A stretch of 64,000 bases of DNA from Chloroflexota bacterium (GTDB lineage Bacteria > Chloroflexota > Anaerolineae > Anaerolineales > Anaerolineaceae). This document shows, piece by piece, positions 51,484-61,518 of the stretch (position 1 is its first letter; each line of letters starts with the position of its first letter). The translations under genes and the position numbers were made by a program. The stretch is from assembly GCA_021825925.1 (NCBI GenBank), contig JAKAFP010000007.1, positions 112,515 through 176,514 of the forward strand, read 5' to 3'. Under the pieces are notes generated by a model that made no database searches, was not told the origin of the DNA, and worked only from the letters and a program-made list of their open reading frames with translations.

Positions 51484-54400
51484 AACCCTCGTCCTCGCAG
51501 GATATTTTGGGTTTGGCAACCTGGGAGATGAGTTGATCCTCTCGGCCATGGTCAATGGACTTCGCTCGCAAAAACGAGACCTGAAGATCATTGTCCTCTC
51601 AGGTAACCCTCAAGCCACAAAAAAAACACATCAAGTGGATTCAATCGCCTGGGAAGATTACCCGGGCATCGTCAAAGCCATCAGCGCCTGCGACCTGGTG
51701 ATTCTGGGTGGGGGCGGATTGTTCCACGATTATTGGGGTGTGGATTCAAGCGCTATCTTCACCTCCGGCCATTCCGGTTTTTCTTTTTATGCCAGTGTGG
51801 CTTTGTTGGCTGCCATCCACAAAAAGAAGCTGATGCTTTCTGCCGTTGGGGTGGGTCCGCTCTTCAGTGATCAGGCTAAAACCCTGATGCAAGCCATCGC
51901 CAACCAGGCGGACCTGATCACCGTACGGGATTTCGACTCGCAGCAGCAATTGATCGCCCTTGGCATACCGGCTTCCAAAATCTCACTCGCCGCGGATGCC
52001 GTCTTTTCGCTGCCCATTATTACCTCAACAGAGTCGCGAGATCAAAATGAAGTCCCTGTTCTGGGGGTTTCTTTGCGTCATTGGGATGTAGGTGTTGAAC
52101 CCGCCCAATGGCAGCATGAAGTTACCCTTGCCCTCGATCTGTTCCTGGATGCCCACGCTGCTGGACGAGTGCTTTTCATCCCTTTTCAAAACGCGAAAGA
52201 CAAATTTCTCGATGATTTTGCACTGGCAAAAAACATTCAGAGCTCGCTGAAAAACAAAGCCAGAACAAGCGTACTTCCACGGATCTCGGGAATCCCTGAA
52301 TATCAGGCTGCGTTTGCTCAATGCAGCCTCTTTCTCGGCATGCGTTTGCATTCCATAATTATGGCGCTCAAAAACCATATTCCGGTGGCTGGCATCAACT
52401 ACGATCCGAAGGTTCATTCTCTGCTTCAGCAGTTTGCATTGACTGACGATCTGGTACCCATCGAAGAATTGGAATCCAAAGCTCTGTTCGAATTACTCGA
52501 TCAAAACTGGCAACGGTCCAGAAGTGTTGCCACACAAATCAAAGCTCAACTATCTCAAGTTTCACAACTCGCAGATCGCAACCTTGAGATGACCCTCCAG
52601 CTTCTCGAATCCAATACGCCCATTGCAACCGGTCAATCCGATTACACAGAACTATTATCCTCGGCGGTATTGACCCTCTCTTCCAATCTTGATGTTATTC
52701 ACAAAGAAAACCTTGCACTTGAAAAAAGCAACCAGCAGCTCCTTCAAAGGAATGAAAACCTGCTCTCTCAAAACCAGGCCAAAGAAAAACAAAATGAAAT
52801 CTTGCAAGATGATCTTAATAAAAAAGGTGTTGAGGTTGATCAAACCAAGGCAGACCTCAACCAACGGTTGCTTGAGCTTGACCAAACCAGGGCTGAACTT
52901 GCGCATCATTTGAGTGAACTCGATACCATAAAATCCAGCCGCGGATGGAAAGTGCTTTTCAGTCTTTGGCAGCTTCGTCTGGGCCTTATCCCCAAAGCAT
53001 CAAAACGGGAAGCCCTTTTCAACAGACTCTTTCATCCTCAACCCGGCAAAGACCGACAGTTGCTGGCAAAAGCAGGCAGAACGCTCAAGCGGAAATTGGA
53101 TCCAAAATTATCTTGGCCAGCCTTTGCCTTTCGCAACTTCAAATATAAAAGGCAGCAGCTGTGGCCTCAGAACCTCAAGCATCCACTGACTCCATTCACC
53201 CCCGGCCTTGTTTCGATCGTCCTGCCTGTGTACAATGGAGAACGCTATATCGAAGGTGCCATTCAAAGTGTTTTGCATCAAACCTACCCCCATTTTGAAT
53301 TGATCATTGTGGATGATGGCTCCACGGATACCACACCTTCGATCGTGGATGCCCTCGCTCAAAAGGACCAACGCATCACGGTGCTGCATCAATCCAACTT
53401 AAAACTGCCGGGCGCTTTAAACGCGGGCTTTGCAGCTGCTCATGGTGAATTTTTCACCTGGACCAGCGATGATAATCTATTAATGCCGGAGTATTTTGAG
53501 AAGATGGTGGGCTGTCTTCAACGCCATCCCGACTGGCATATGATTTATGCAAACATGGATCTGATCGAAGAAACCGGTGTCCCCCTTAAAAAATCCGGTT
53601 GGTTCGAGGGGTACCAAATTCCTCACCACAGCGAACACATCCACCTCCCCACTGATCCGTCAGAACTCAATGTCATCCCCAATAACTTTATTGGCGGTGC
53701 CTTTATGTACCGCCGGCTGGTGGCCGATCTGCTGGCAGGGTACAGTCCCTTTCAGTACACACGCGAAGATTACGATTATTGGATGCAGGTTAATTCACTC
53801 TTCATTCTCAAACATACTGATTTCAAAGAACCGGTTTACAAATACCGCATGCACTCAGCTTCCCTTACCAGTCAGGATGCGGATTTAAGAATCACTGAAG
53901 ACCGAAAATTCCTGATGGCCTTTGAAGATTTCAGACGTGATTTCTACTTGATGCCGTTGGTATGGATATTTGAGGACGATCAGATCGAAACTCCCATCGT
54001 GAGGCAGATAAAAACCAGTCTGCAAAATCGCGGTCAGATCACCATCACAACCTCAGATTTTTTGCGTCAAACATTACCCATCAGATGGATTCCGTGCATC
54101 CATCTTAAACTTTGTTCAACGCTTGAAGAGAAAAAGGACTTTCTTTTCACTCCACAGGATTCTGTTTGCCGGGTGGCTGTATATTCCAAAGAGAACACAA
54201 ATAATAAGTCACCAAAAGAAGTTACCTTGGTCACGGATCAACATTTACAGGTCCTTGCGGAATCATCTGTTGATCAAGAAGAATGGATGCATGCGTTGGA
54301 CATCAAGTGCCGTTCGCTCTCCTTGCGTCAGATCGAGGCCCAAACCTGGCAGCCACAACCCGACAGGTTCAAAATATCGGTTGTCATCTGCACATACAAT

Positions 54401-55354
54401 CGCAACGAACTTCTGGAATTATCGTTGCGGGCAATTGCCCATCAAACCATTCAACAGGCTGATTATGAAGTCATCGTGGTGGATAACAACCAGGATTATT
54501 CAGAACTCATACCGTTGATCGAGAAATATAGGGAAAGGGAATTCTTCAGCAATCCGGATTGTTTGCATCTGATACAGTGCCCGATCAGGGGACTCTCTTA
54601 TGCACGTAACGCCGGTCTTTCTGAAGCTAAAGGCGAATGGGTGCTCTTTTTGGATGATGATGCCCTGGCTCAACCGGATCTTCTTGAAAAATATCTTGAA
54701 ACCATAAGCAGTCATCCCGAGGCAGGCTTGATCGGAGGGCATATCCTGCTTCGGCGTCCTAAGCAGCTCAATATGCCATGGCAGCCCGGCTGGGAAGCCT
54801 ATTGGAGCCATTTCGAAACGGATTACAGCAGCTATACTCCTGTGAGCAATTGGGCGAATTTTCCGTGGGGCGCCAATTGGTGCGCCCGCCGTCAAGCTTT
54901 ATATCAGATCGGCGGCTTTCGCGGTGCTTACGGCCGCCGCGGAAAGGACTACAGCGGCGGAGAAGAGATCATTGCCGCCAGCCTGATCCAAAAACTTGGA
55001 TACACCATTGGCGTTCTCCCGCAAGCCAGGGTGATCCATCAGGTTGATCCTGCCCGTTTCACAATGGACCATTTAAAACACACCATTCTGGCCGGGCAAC
55101 TGGTACGTTATCAATCTGAGTTGGATCAATACCTGCCTCAGGATCTAAGCCTTCCCCTCAATCCGATAAGATGGATCAAGAAACTGTTGGCCAGATCGAA
55201 CCAAACCGCAAACCAGCCTGACCCCATGCCTCAAACGCGTATGACGGAAACCGACTTCATTATCTCTGCCAAACGTCAACTGCTGCGCAAACAGTTGCTG
55301 ACGGAATGTGCGCGTTTCAAATTCCTGTATCCGTTGATGAAGAAGTACTTGTAA
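51449..55354 (+). CDS. Fusion of CsaB-like pyruvyltransferase with two GT2 glycosyltransferase domains
   Basis: This 1301-residue protein has three enzymatic modules. Residues about 12-390 form a polysaccharide pyruvyl transferase (VLAGYFGFGNLGDELILSAM, LVILGGGGLFHDYWG, FLGMRLHSIIMA), as in CsaB. A coiled coil follows (about 414-494). The first GT2 domain (about 585-810) has SIVLPVYNGERYIEGAIQSV and DDGSTD, and the second (about 975-1200) has SVVICTYNRNELLELSLRAI and FLDDDA. ATG 51449 is preferred over TTG 51434. CsaB pyruvylates the wall glycan that SLH modules bind, so this links glycan synthesis to the SLH proteins upstream. Confidence 0.85.
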   Translation: MSKRPGHLESPKTLVLAGYFGFGNLGDELILSAMVNGLRSQKRDLKIIVLSGNPQATKKTHQVDSIAWEDYPGIVKAISACDLVILGGGGLFHDYWGVDSSAIFTSGHSGFSFYASVALLAAIHKKKLMLSAVGVGPLFSDQAKTLMQAIANQADLITVRDFDSQQQLIALGIPASKISLAADAVFSLPIITSTESRDQNEVPVLGVSLRHWDVGVEPAQWQHEVTLALDLFLDAHAAGRVLFIPFQNAKDKFLDDFALAKNIQSSLKNKARTSVLPRISGIPEYQAAFAQCSLFLGMRLHSIIMALKNHIPVAGINYDPKVHSLLQQFALTDDLVPIEELESKALFELLDQNWQRSRSVATQIKAQLSQVSQLADRNLEMTLQLLESNTPIATGQSDYTELLSSAVLTLSSNLDVIHKENLALEKSNQQLLQRNENLLSQNQAKEKQNEILQDDLNKKGVEVDQTKADLNQRLLELDQTRAELAHHLSELDTIKSSRGWKVLFSLWQLRLGLIPKASKREALFNRLFHPQPGKDRQLLAKAGRTLKRKLDPKLSWPAFAFRNFKYKRQQLWPQNLKHPLTPFTPGLVSIVLPVYNGERYIEGAIQSVLHQTYPHFELIIVDDGSTDTTPSIVDALAQKDQRITVLHQSNLKLPGALNAGFAAAHGEFFTWTSDDNLLMPEYFEKMVGCLQRHPDWHMIYANMDLIEETGVPLKKSGWFEGYQIPHHSEHIHLPTDPSELNVIPNNFIGGAFMYRRLVADLLAGYSPFQYTREDYDYWMQVNSLFILKHTDFKEPVYKYRMHSASLTSQDADLRITEDRKFLMAFEDFRRDFYLMPLVWIFEDDQIETPIVRQIKTSLQNRGQITITTSDFLRQTLPIRWIPCIHLKLCSTLEEKKDFLFTPQDSVCRVAVYSKENTNNKSPKEVTLVTDQHLQVLAESSVDQEEWMHALDIKCRSLSLRQIEAQTWQPQPDRFKISVVICTYNRNELLELSLRAIAHQTIQQADYEVIVVDNNQDYSELIPLIEKYREREFFSNPDCLHLIQCPIRGLSYARNAGLSEAKGEWVLFLDDDALAQPDLLEKYLETISSHPEAGLIGGHILLRRPKQLNMPWQPGWEAYWSHFETDYSSYTPVSNWANFPWGANWCARRQALYQIGGFRGAYGRRGKDYSGGEEIIAASLIQKLGYTIGVLPQARVIHQVDPARFTMDHLKHTILAGQLVRYQSELDQYLPQDLSLPLNPIRWIKKLLARSNQTANQPDPMPQTRMTETDFIISAKRQLLRKQLLTECARFKFLYPLMKKYL

Positions 55355-55370
55355 CAGAAGAGGATGCTGC

Positions 55371-57305
55371 ATGAGATCACCCGCTCGGTTTTTTGATGCC
55401 CTCCTTGTTTTCACTCTTTTGGTAGTGGTTTATTCCTTTTTCTATTCCGGCACCTTCCTCATTGATGATGAACACATCCTGGCTTCCAGAGCGTTAAGTT
55501 TTGCCTTCGAAGGGGACTTCAACAATTCCCGTGTCTTGGGGAACAGCCGCGTTTTTGAATACTCGATCGTACCTGAACAATGGGCAAATCAGGCGATGAA
55601 CATCGAACCAGTCCAGGCGGTGGCGGGTGGTCTTTTAGCATTGCTTTCTGATATTTTTCATGTTGGCCATATTCAAATGATGTTCCTCATGAATATCTGG
55701 GCCACGGCTGCCACGGCTGCTATTGTCTATTTATCCGCAGCGAAAATGGGATATTCCAGACGTGTGAGCTTTTTTACAGCCGCCGTTTTCGGTCTCGGGA
55801 CTATCGCCATGCCTTACACCCGCACCTTTTTTCGCGATCCCCTGGCGATGCTCTTTTTAACCGCTGCCTGGTATTTGATGCTTGTCATCAAACAAGCCAA
55901 CCAGCAGGAACGTGGTGACACATTCAAAACAGTGATATTATGGATCGTTTTTATCACCACTTTCACAACCGGAGTGCTTTCAAAAAACAGTGTGATTCTG
56001 GCACTTCTCATTGTGTTGCTTGAATTAATCCTCAACCATCCAAGGCGAGAAATTGGGATGAGAGCCAACAAGAACTTCAAGGATTGGTTGGTTCCGCTTT
56101 TTGTTTTCACGGGATTGTTCTTGTGCTGGTTATTGATCGTACCAGCCATCCCCATGCTGACACGCTTCAGCCCCTTTTATTACTTTACTGTGCTGCAAAA
56201 GTTCCTGTCCACCCCGCGGACCGGTTTATTACAGGCACTCCTTGGACCATTTTTCAGCCCGGGCAAGAGCATTTTCATCTTTTCTCCTGTGCTGCTGCTG
56301 GCTGTGTGGAGTTTATTCACCCGGTTCCGCGCTGCCTGGTCTGCCTGGCTTTACCTGGTATTGTTGGTCTTCGCTCAAGCGCTATTCTATGATGGTGAAT
56401 GGGCCGGCCATGTCAATTGGGGATTGCGCTTTGTCCTCCCCGCAATACCGCTGCTGGTGCTGGCTTCAGCACCGACCGTTGAAGCGCTCATGAAAAAACG
56501 AGGCGGAACAGCCTTCCTGATTGGGCTGCTGGTTCTGTCATGCTTGATCCAGATCTTGGGCTCAGTGGTGCCAGTCCGCCAATATTATCTGGAGACCTTG
56601 AATGGCACACCTCCGATCTCTGAATTTTCGACCATTTGGAGCCCGAGAACGTCCATTATTACCTGGAGCGTCAATTGGATAATGACAGGCCAGCCGCTTG
56701 ATCTGGCGATCGTCAGGGTTCCGTCCGCTCTCTGGTGGCTTATTCCATTTTCGGCGATCATGCCAGGACTTGTTTTGGCAGGCTTATCGGCTCAAAAACG
56801 GTATTGGATGGTCATGGTCGCTTTCTCACTGACGTTCATCCTCGACATTGGATTGGTCTCGATATACCGTGACGATCCGCAATATTCAAATAATCGTGCG
56901 GATTTTTTACAATCTCAGCAATACATTGAGGCCACATATCAACCCGGTGACCTGGTTTTGGTGAAATCCTACTCAGAAGATATTTGGAATAACTGGATGA
57001 ACTGGAGCTCACCCTTTGTGGCTTGGACATCACTGCCCTTTGCTTATCCCTCACCCGAACAAGTTACAAACGCCACCAGAACGGCCAGCCCTGACCTCGC
57101 CCTGGATGAAACCACCTTGTGGATCTTCGCTCACAAGATAAATCCCGGCAGCAGAGTATGGTTGGTCGTGGATCAGAACTCACCACTGGCAGATTACAAT
57201 TTTGAGGAACAATGGCTGGGCACTCGATCCACCAGCCATGAATGCAAGACTTATGGTGATGATTTATTTGCCACCAGAGTTTGCAGCTTCACCATTCGCA
57301 ATTGA
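55371..57305 (+). CDS. Polytopic GT39/ArnT-like glycosyltransferase or related membrane protein
   Basis: This 644-residue protein has about ten hydrophobic segments, the first DALLVFTLLVVVYSFFYSG, and an early acidic pair in FLIDDEHILA (about 31-40), as in GT-C enzymes where such a loop acidic residue is catalytic. The C-terminal 130 residues are mostly extracytosolic. It lies 16 nt after the CsaB fusion and probably uses polyprenyl-phosphate sugars outside the membrane to decorate glycan or protein. The specific family is uncertain. Confidence 0.7.
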   Translation: MRSPARFFDALLVFTLLVVVYSFFYSGTFLIDDEHILASRALSFAFEGDFNNSRVLGNSRVFEYSIVPEQWANQAMNIEPVQAVAGGLLALLSDIFHVGHIQMMFLMNIWATAATAAIVYLSAAKMGYSRRVSFFTAAVFGLGTIAMPYTRTFFRDPLAMLFLTAAWYLMLVIKQANQQERGDTFKTVILWIVFITTFTTGVLSKNSVILALLIVLLELILNHPRREIGMRANKNFKDWLVPLFVFTGLFLCWLLIVPAIPMLTRFSPFYYFTVLQKFLSTPRTGLLQALLGPFFSPGKSIFIFSPVLLLAVWSLFTRFRAAWSAWLYLVLLVFAQALFYDGEWAGHVNWGLRFVLPAIPLLVLASAPTVEALMKKRGGTAFLIGLLVLSCLIQILGSVVPVRQYYLETLNGTPPISEFSTIWSPRTSIITWSVNWIMTGQPLDLAIVRVPSALWWLIPFSAIMPGLVLAGLSAQKRYWMVMVAFSLTFILDIGLVSIYRDDPQYSNNRADFLQSQQYIEATYQPGDLVLVKSYSEDIWNNWMNWSSPFVAWTSLPFAYPSPEQVTNATRTASPDLALDETTLWIFAHKINPGSRVWLVVDQNSPLADYNFEEQWLGTRSTSHECKTYGDDLFATRVCSFTIRN

Positions 57306-57396
57306 ACAACTTGCCATCATTCACTTGAAATAATTAGGCCGTTTTCCCAGTTTTGACCGTTATAATAAGCCTGTTAATTCATACAGATCTGAGGAC

Positions 57397-58968
57397 ATGA
57401 CCATGTCAGCTATTTCCCCGTCACAAACGGATACGTCAAAAACTGTGCTTTTCCTGAAACCCAACAAGGGTGTTGTTCCCCTTCTGGTTGTGATCTTCCT
57501 GTTATTGGGTCTCGCTGTTCGCTTTATTGATTTCACCGATCTCCCCCTCGATTTCGCCACCACGCGGCAACTTCATTCCTTGATCATGGCCAGAGGAATC
57601 TATTATCAAATGGACTCCCCGGATACGCTTTCGATGCCTCAGGATAAACGTGGATATGGCATCAACACCGGCAATGCCGAAACCAGAATCGAACCGCCCA
57701 TCATGGAGTATTTGGCAGCCTACACCTACCGCCTGATCGGCAAGGAAAACATCCTGGTGCCAAGGCTTTATTCGATGCTGTTCTGGGTCATCGGCGGAAT
57801 TCCGCTGTTCCTTTTAGCTCGAAAATTGATGAATATCAACGGCGCTTTTGCCGCGCTGGCTGCTTATCTTTTCATTCCATTTGGGGTTTACGCCAGCCGA
57901 AGTTTTCAGCCCGATCCGCTGATGGTCATGTGCATCATTTGGGCTTTGTATCTTCAAAAACGCTGGGCTGACAATTCAACTTTCAAAAACGCAATCCTGG
58001 CTGGTGTCTTCACCGGAATTGCCTTGTTTGTCAAAGCGCCATCCGCCTTTTTTATCGGTTTTTCTTTTGTCGGGCTGGTACTCTCAAAAGGATTCAAAAA
58101 CTGGATCAAAAACCCGCAAGTCTATTTAATGGCTGCGCTGGCTTTGCTGCCTGCCATCCTCTTTAATGCGTTGAGCGCCACCGTGGGCGGTAATGCCTAT
58201 TCGATCTTTGGAACACGCTTCTTTCCCGAATATTTCACGGACCCCAAGTGGTATTCCAATTGGCTTCAGTTGGCCAAGTCGGTCACCGGATACTTCCCGC
58301 TCGTGCTTGGCGTCCTCGCCTTATTCCTGATCAAATCCAAACAGGACCGTGTCTTCTTTTTTTGCATGTGGTTGGGTTACGTTCTATACGGCTTCACCTT
58401 TGCTTATCACATCTACACGCATAATTATTACCATCTTCCCTTGCTCCCCATTCTCGCCCTTGGGATTGGCTATTTCTTTTCGGTCATCTATGAAAGATTC
58501 GAGTCTGCCAATCCAAGTTGGATTTCGCGGTCTTTTCTCATGCTTGTACTTTTGGCTTCGCTCGCCATCTGCGTACAGGTCACCCGCGGCACTCTGATTG
58601 CCAACAATTACCGCAACGAGGCAAAATATTGGACGGATCTCGGTGCCAGGATCGGAGGTAACTCCGCGGTTATTGCTCTGACCCATGACAGCGGTTACCG
58701 CATCAGCTACTGGGGATTTGTGAATCCAAAATTGTGGCCAACCGCCGGAGACCGCACCATCAAATCACTGGTAGGCGCCACGGATCCTGCTTTCCAGCAA
58801 ATGTTCAAGGAACTGACCGCCAACAAGGATTATTTTCTCGTGACCTTGATGGGGGAACTTGATTCGCAGCCTGACCTAAAGGAACATCTTTTCAGTGCCT
58901 TCCCCTATCAACAAGGGGATGGCTATTACTTGTTCGATCTAAGGCATCCTCTTACCAGTTCAAATTGA
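57397..58968 (+). CDS. GT39/ArnT-like membrane glycosyltransferase
   Basis: This 523-residue polytopic GT-C-type protein has an N-terminal membrane helix (VVPLLVVIFLLLGLAVRFI). A first outer loop carries DFTDLPLDFATTRQ, then RIEPPIMEYLAAYTYRLIGK, the ExP-like region of ArnT/PMT enzymes. Several further helices and a C-terminal extracytosolic domain follow. It is similar in design to the preceding gene, with a 91-bp gap that may carry its own promoter. Likely substrates are polyprenyl-linked sugars. Confidence 0.75.
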   Translation: MTMSAISPSQTDTSKTVLFLKPNKGVVPLLVVIFLLLGLAVRFIDFTDLPLDFATTRQLHSLIMARGIYYQMDSPDTLSMPQDKRGYGINTGNAETRIEPPIMEYLAAYTYRLIGKENILVPRLYSMLFWVIGGIPLFLLARKLMNINGAFAALAAYLFIPFGVYASRSFQPDPLMVMCIIWALYLQKRWADNSTFKNAILAGVFTGIALFVKAPSAFFIGFSFVGLVLSKGFKNWIKNPQVYLMAALALLPAILFNALSATVGGNAYSIFGTRFFPEYFTDPKWYSNWLQLAKSVTGYFPLVLGVLALFLIKSKQDRVFFFCMWLGYVLYGFTFAYHIYTHNYYHLPLLPILALGIGYFFSVIYERFESANPSWISRSFLMLVLLASLAICVQVTRGTLIANNYRNEAKYWTDLGARIGGNSAVIALTHDSGYRISYWGFVNPKLWPTAGDRTIKSLVGATDPAFQQMFKELTANKDYFLVTLMGELDSQPDLKEHLFSAFPYQQGDGYYLFDLRHPLTSSN

Positions 58969-59010
58969 TCCATCCAAGATCTTTTCAATAATACAAACGA
59001 ACCAAAAATC

Positions 59011-59042
59011 AAAAAAGCATCCACATATTTGGATGCTTTTTT
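59011..59042. terminator. Bidirectional terminator between convergent operons
   Basis: AAAAAAGCATCC (59011-59022) pairs perfectly with GGATGCTTTTTT (59031-59042) across an 8-nt loop. It separates the plus-strand glycan cluster from the minus-strand reductase operon and works in both directions. Confidence 0.9.
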
Positions 59043-59106
59043 CTTCATGCAACTATTTATGGATCACTGCTTTACAATGGCGATTCTCAGGAAGATCAGA
59101 GAATCA

Positions 59107-60087
59107 TTACTGGTAGCTGATCACCGGATGCGGCAGGTAGGGTTCTTCAAGGTGCTGGATCTCTTCTGCACTCAGTTTTACCGACAAGGCCGCAACGGCA
59201 TCCTCCAAATGCAAGGGCTTGGTCGCGCCGATGATCGGAGCAGTGACCACTGGTTTGGAAAGCATCCACGCCAACGCGATTTGCGACATGGAGACCCCTT
59301 TTTCTTCAGCCAATAGGCTCACGCGCTCGACGATGGCCATGTTGTCTTCACGATCGTAACGGGCCTTGATAAGCGCATCGGCGTTTGCCCGCGGAGTTTC
59401 ATCAAAGGTGATGGTCGCTTTGCGGCTCAAAACTCCTCGTGCCAGCGGAGAAAATGGAATGACGCCGATCTGCTGATTAATGCACAGGTTGAGCATCTCC
59501 CTTTCGTCTTCACGATAGATCAAGTTGTAGTGCGGCTGCATGCTGACAAAACGCGTCCACCCATGCATGTCGGCGGTAAAGAGCGCCTTGGCAAACTGCC
59601 AGGCATGCATGGCTGAAGCACCGATGTACCTTGCCTTGCCGGCTTTCACCACATCGTGCAGGGCCTCCAGGGTCTCTTCGATGGGGGTTTCATAATCCCA
59701 GCGGTGGATCTGGTAAAGATCCACGTAATCGGTGCCGAGCCGGCGCAAACTGTTGTCAATTTCACTCAAGATCGCCTTGCGCGACAGGCCTCCGCCGTTG
59801 GGAGCGTCTGACATCTTGCCATGAACCTTGGTGGCAATGACCACTTCATCGCGTTTGGCGAAATCCTTCAAAGCGCGGCCAAGAATTTCTTCGCTGGCGC
59901 CGTTTGAATAGACGTTGGCTGTATCGAAGAAATTGATACCTGATTCAAGCGCCTGCCTGATGAAAGGACGGCTTTCTTCTTCCTCCAAAACATACTGCCA
60001 ACGGTCTGATTTTTTGCCAAATGTCATGCAGCCCAGACAGATGCGCGAGACCTGCAAACCGGTGGATCCTAATCGGATGTATTCCAT
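59107..60087 (-). CDS. Aldo/keto reductase, copy 1
   Basis: This 326-residue (beta/alpha)8 NADPH-dependent reductase has the tetrad in NFFDTANVYSNGASEEI (Asp, Tyr), VVIATKVHG (Lys) and YQIHRWD (His), plus the coenzyme-binding end VTAPIIGATKPLHLEDA. It reduces aldehydes or ketones to alcohols; the substrate is unknown. It is the last gene of the operon and a close paralog of the next gene upstream (they share NGGGLSRKAI and YQIHRWDYETPIEETL), evidently a tandem duplication. Confidence 0.88.
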   Translation of the reverse strand: MEYIRLGSTGLQVSRICLGCMTFGKKSDRWQYVLEEEESRPFIRQALESGINFFDTANVYSNGASEEILGRALKDFAKRDEVVIATKVHGKMSDAPNGGGLSRKAILSEIDNSLRRLGTDYVDLYQIHRWDYETPIEETLEALHDVVKAGKARYIGASAMHAWQFAKALFTADMHGWTRFVSMQPHYNLIYREDEREMLNLCINQQIGVIPFSPLARGVLSRKATITFDETPRANADALIKARYDREDNMAIVERVSLLAEEKGVSMSQIALAWMLSKPVVTAPIIGATKPLHLEDAVAALSVKLSAEEIQHLEEPYLPHPVISYQ

Positions 60088-60101
60088 TTCATGCTCCAGA
60101 T

Positions 60102-61085
60102 TTACTGATGTCCAACGATCTGATGCGGCACATAGGGTTCTTCCAAATAAGTGACGTCTTCCTTGGTTAATTCAACCGAAAAAGCACCCATCGCATCATC
60201 CAAATGAGAAATTTTGGTGGCCCCGATGATCGGCGCGGCCACCGGCGATTTTTGCAGCAGCCAGGCAAGTGCTATATGAACACGTGAGACGCCGTACTTC
60301 TGCGCCAATTCAGCCACACGGATGATGATCTGTTGGTCAGTTTCTGCAGTTGAATCATATTTCTTCATGGCAATCTGATCAGTCTCAGAGCGCAACGTGG
60401 TTTCTGCGGTAAAATCACGCGTCAGCCTGCCGGAGGCAAGCGGGCTGTAGGGAATCACCCCGATCTTTTGATCTATACACAGCGGCAGCATCTCGCGTTC
60501 TTCCTCACGGTAAATCAGGTTCAGGTGGTCCTGCATGGAAACAAAACGGGACCAGCCATGATTCTCGGCCACATGCAAAGCCTTTTGGAATTGCCAGGCG
60601 AACATTGCCGAAGCGCCGATATATCGGGCTTTACCGGCTCTCACAATATCATTAAGAGCATTCATCGTTTCTTCTATGGGAGTCTCATAATCCCAGCGGT
60701 GGATCTGATAGAGATCAACGTAATCAGTTTCAAGCCGTTTCAGGCTTTTGTCAATTTCACTCATGATCGCCTTGCGTGATAATCCGCCACCGTTCGGGCC
60801 GTCGAACATTCTTCCATGCACCTTTGTGGCAATGACCACTTCATCCCGTTTGGTAAAGTCTTTCAACGCACGTCCGAGGATCTCTTCACTTACCCCAAGG
60901 GAATAAACATTGGCGGTATCAAAAAAATTGATCCCCAATTCAAGAGCATGTTTGATGATCGGACGGCTGTTCTCTTCATTGAGGACCCATTTATGGATCC
61001 ATCGGTCGGCGTCACCAAAGCCCATACATCCCAGGCAGATCCGCGAGACCTGCATGCCGGTTGAACCTAAACGGGTGTAATCCAT
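60102..61085 (-). CDS. Aldo/keto reductase, copy 2
   Basis: This 327-residue protein is the paralog of the product at 59107-60087, with the same Asp-Tyr-Lys-His tetrad (FFDTANVYSLGVSEE, VIATKVHGRM, QIHRWDYET). A strong ribosome site (AAGGAGAG) precedes it, and the gap to copy 1 is 14 nt. The sequences diverge mainly in the C-terminal third, where substrate loops lie, so the two enzymes probably differ in substrate. Confidence 0.88.
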   Translation of the reverse strand: MDYTRLGSTGMQVSRICLGCMGFGDADRWIHKWVLNEENSRPIIKHALELGINFFDTANVYSLGVSEEILGRALKDFTKRDEVVIATKVHGRMFDGPNGGGLSRKAIMSEIDKSLKRLETDYVDLYQIHRWDYETPIEETMNALNDIVRAGKARYIGASAMFAWQFQKALHVAENHGWSRFVSMQDHLNLIYREEEREMLPLCIDQKIGVIPYSPLASGRLTRDFTAETTLRSETDQIAMKKYDSTAETDQQIIIRVAELAQKYGVSRVHIALAWLLQKSPVAAPIIGATKISHLDDAMGAFSVELTKEDVTYLEEPYVPHQIVGHQ

Positions 61086-61120
61086 TTGTCTCTCTCCTTA
61101 TTCTCTACTTAAATAATACC

Positions 61121-61498
61121 CTAAAGAGGGATGATCTTGATCGTTGCCGCTCTTATATCAGCAGACACCATCGTATTAACATAAGCAGCCCCCATTCGCC
61201 CGTATTTTGTTTTGTATGCCGTGTCTATTTGGTCATTAATTCCAGGGTCACTCACTTCATTGAAAGTAACCGCTTTACTGACTCCTCCAGCCTGGATCCG
61301 TCCATGATTATTTTTCAATGCACCACGAAACCAAGAACTGGCGCGTCCACGATATGAGCGGATGAATAGTTCTCGCCCTACTCGTACCGTCCAAATAGTA
61401 ACCGGTTTTCGCAGTGTTCCATCCAAACGGGTCGTCTGGATCTGTAATTCATCCGCATTTCCAATCCGCTTAAGTTCATCTTCAGTCCAATCAATCAT
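61121..61498 (-). CDS. DUF2255 family protein
   Basis: This 125-residue protein starts MIDWTEDELKRIGNADELQI and contains TIWTVRVGRELFIRSYRGRA, then SSWFRGAL, the hallmark of DUF2255, which resembles flavin/F420-binding nitroreductase-like split barrels. ATG 61498 is chosen for GAGG 7 nt upstream; a GTG at 61510 is in frame. It belongs to the reductase operon, so a redox function is plausible but unproven. Confidence 0.75.
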   Translation of the reverse strand: MIDWTEDELKRIGNADELQIQTTRLDGTLRKPVTIWTVRVGRELFIRSYRGRASSWFRGALKNNHGRIQAGGVSKAVTFNEVSDPGINDQIDTAYKTKYGRMGAAYVNTMVSADIRAATIKIIPL

Positions 61499-61518
61499 AG
61501 CTAACCTCACAAGAAAAA

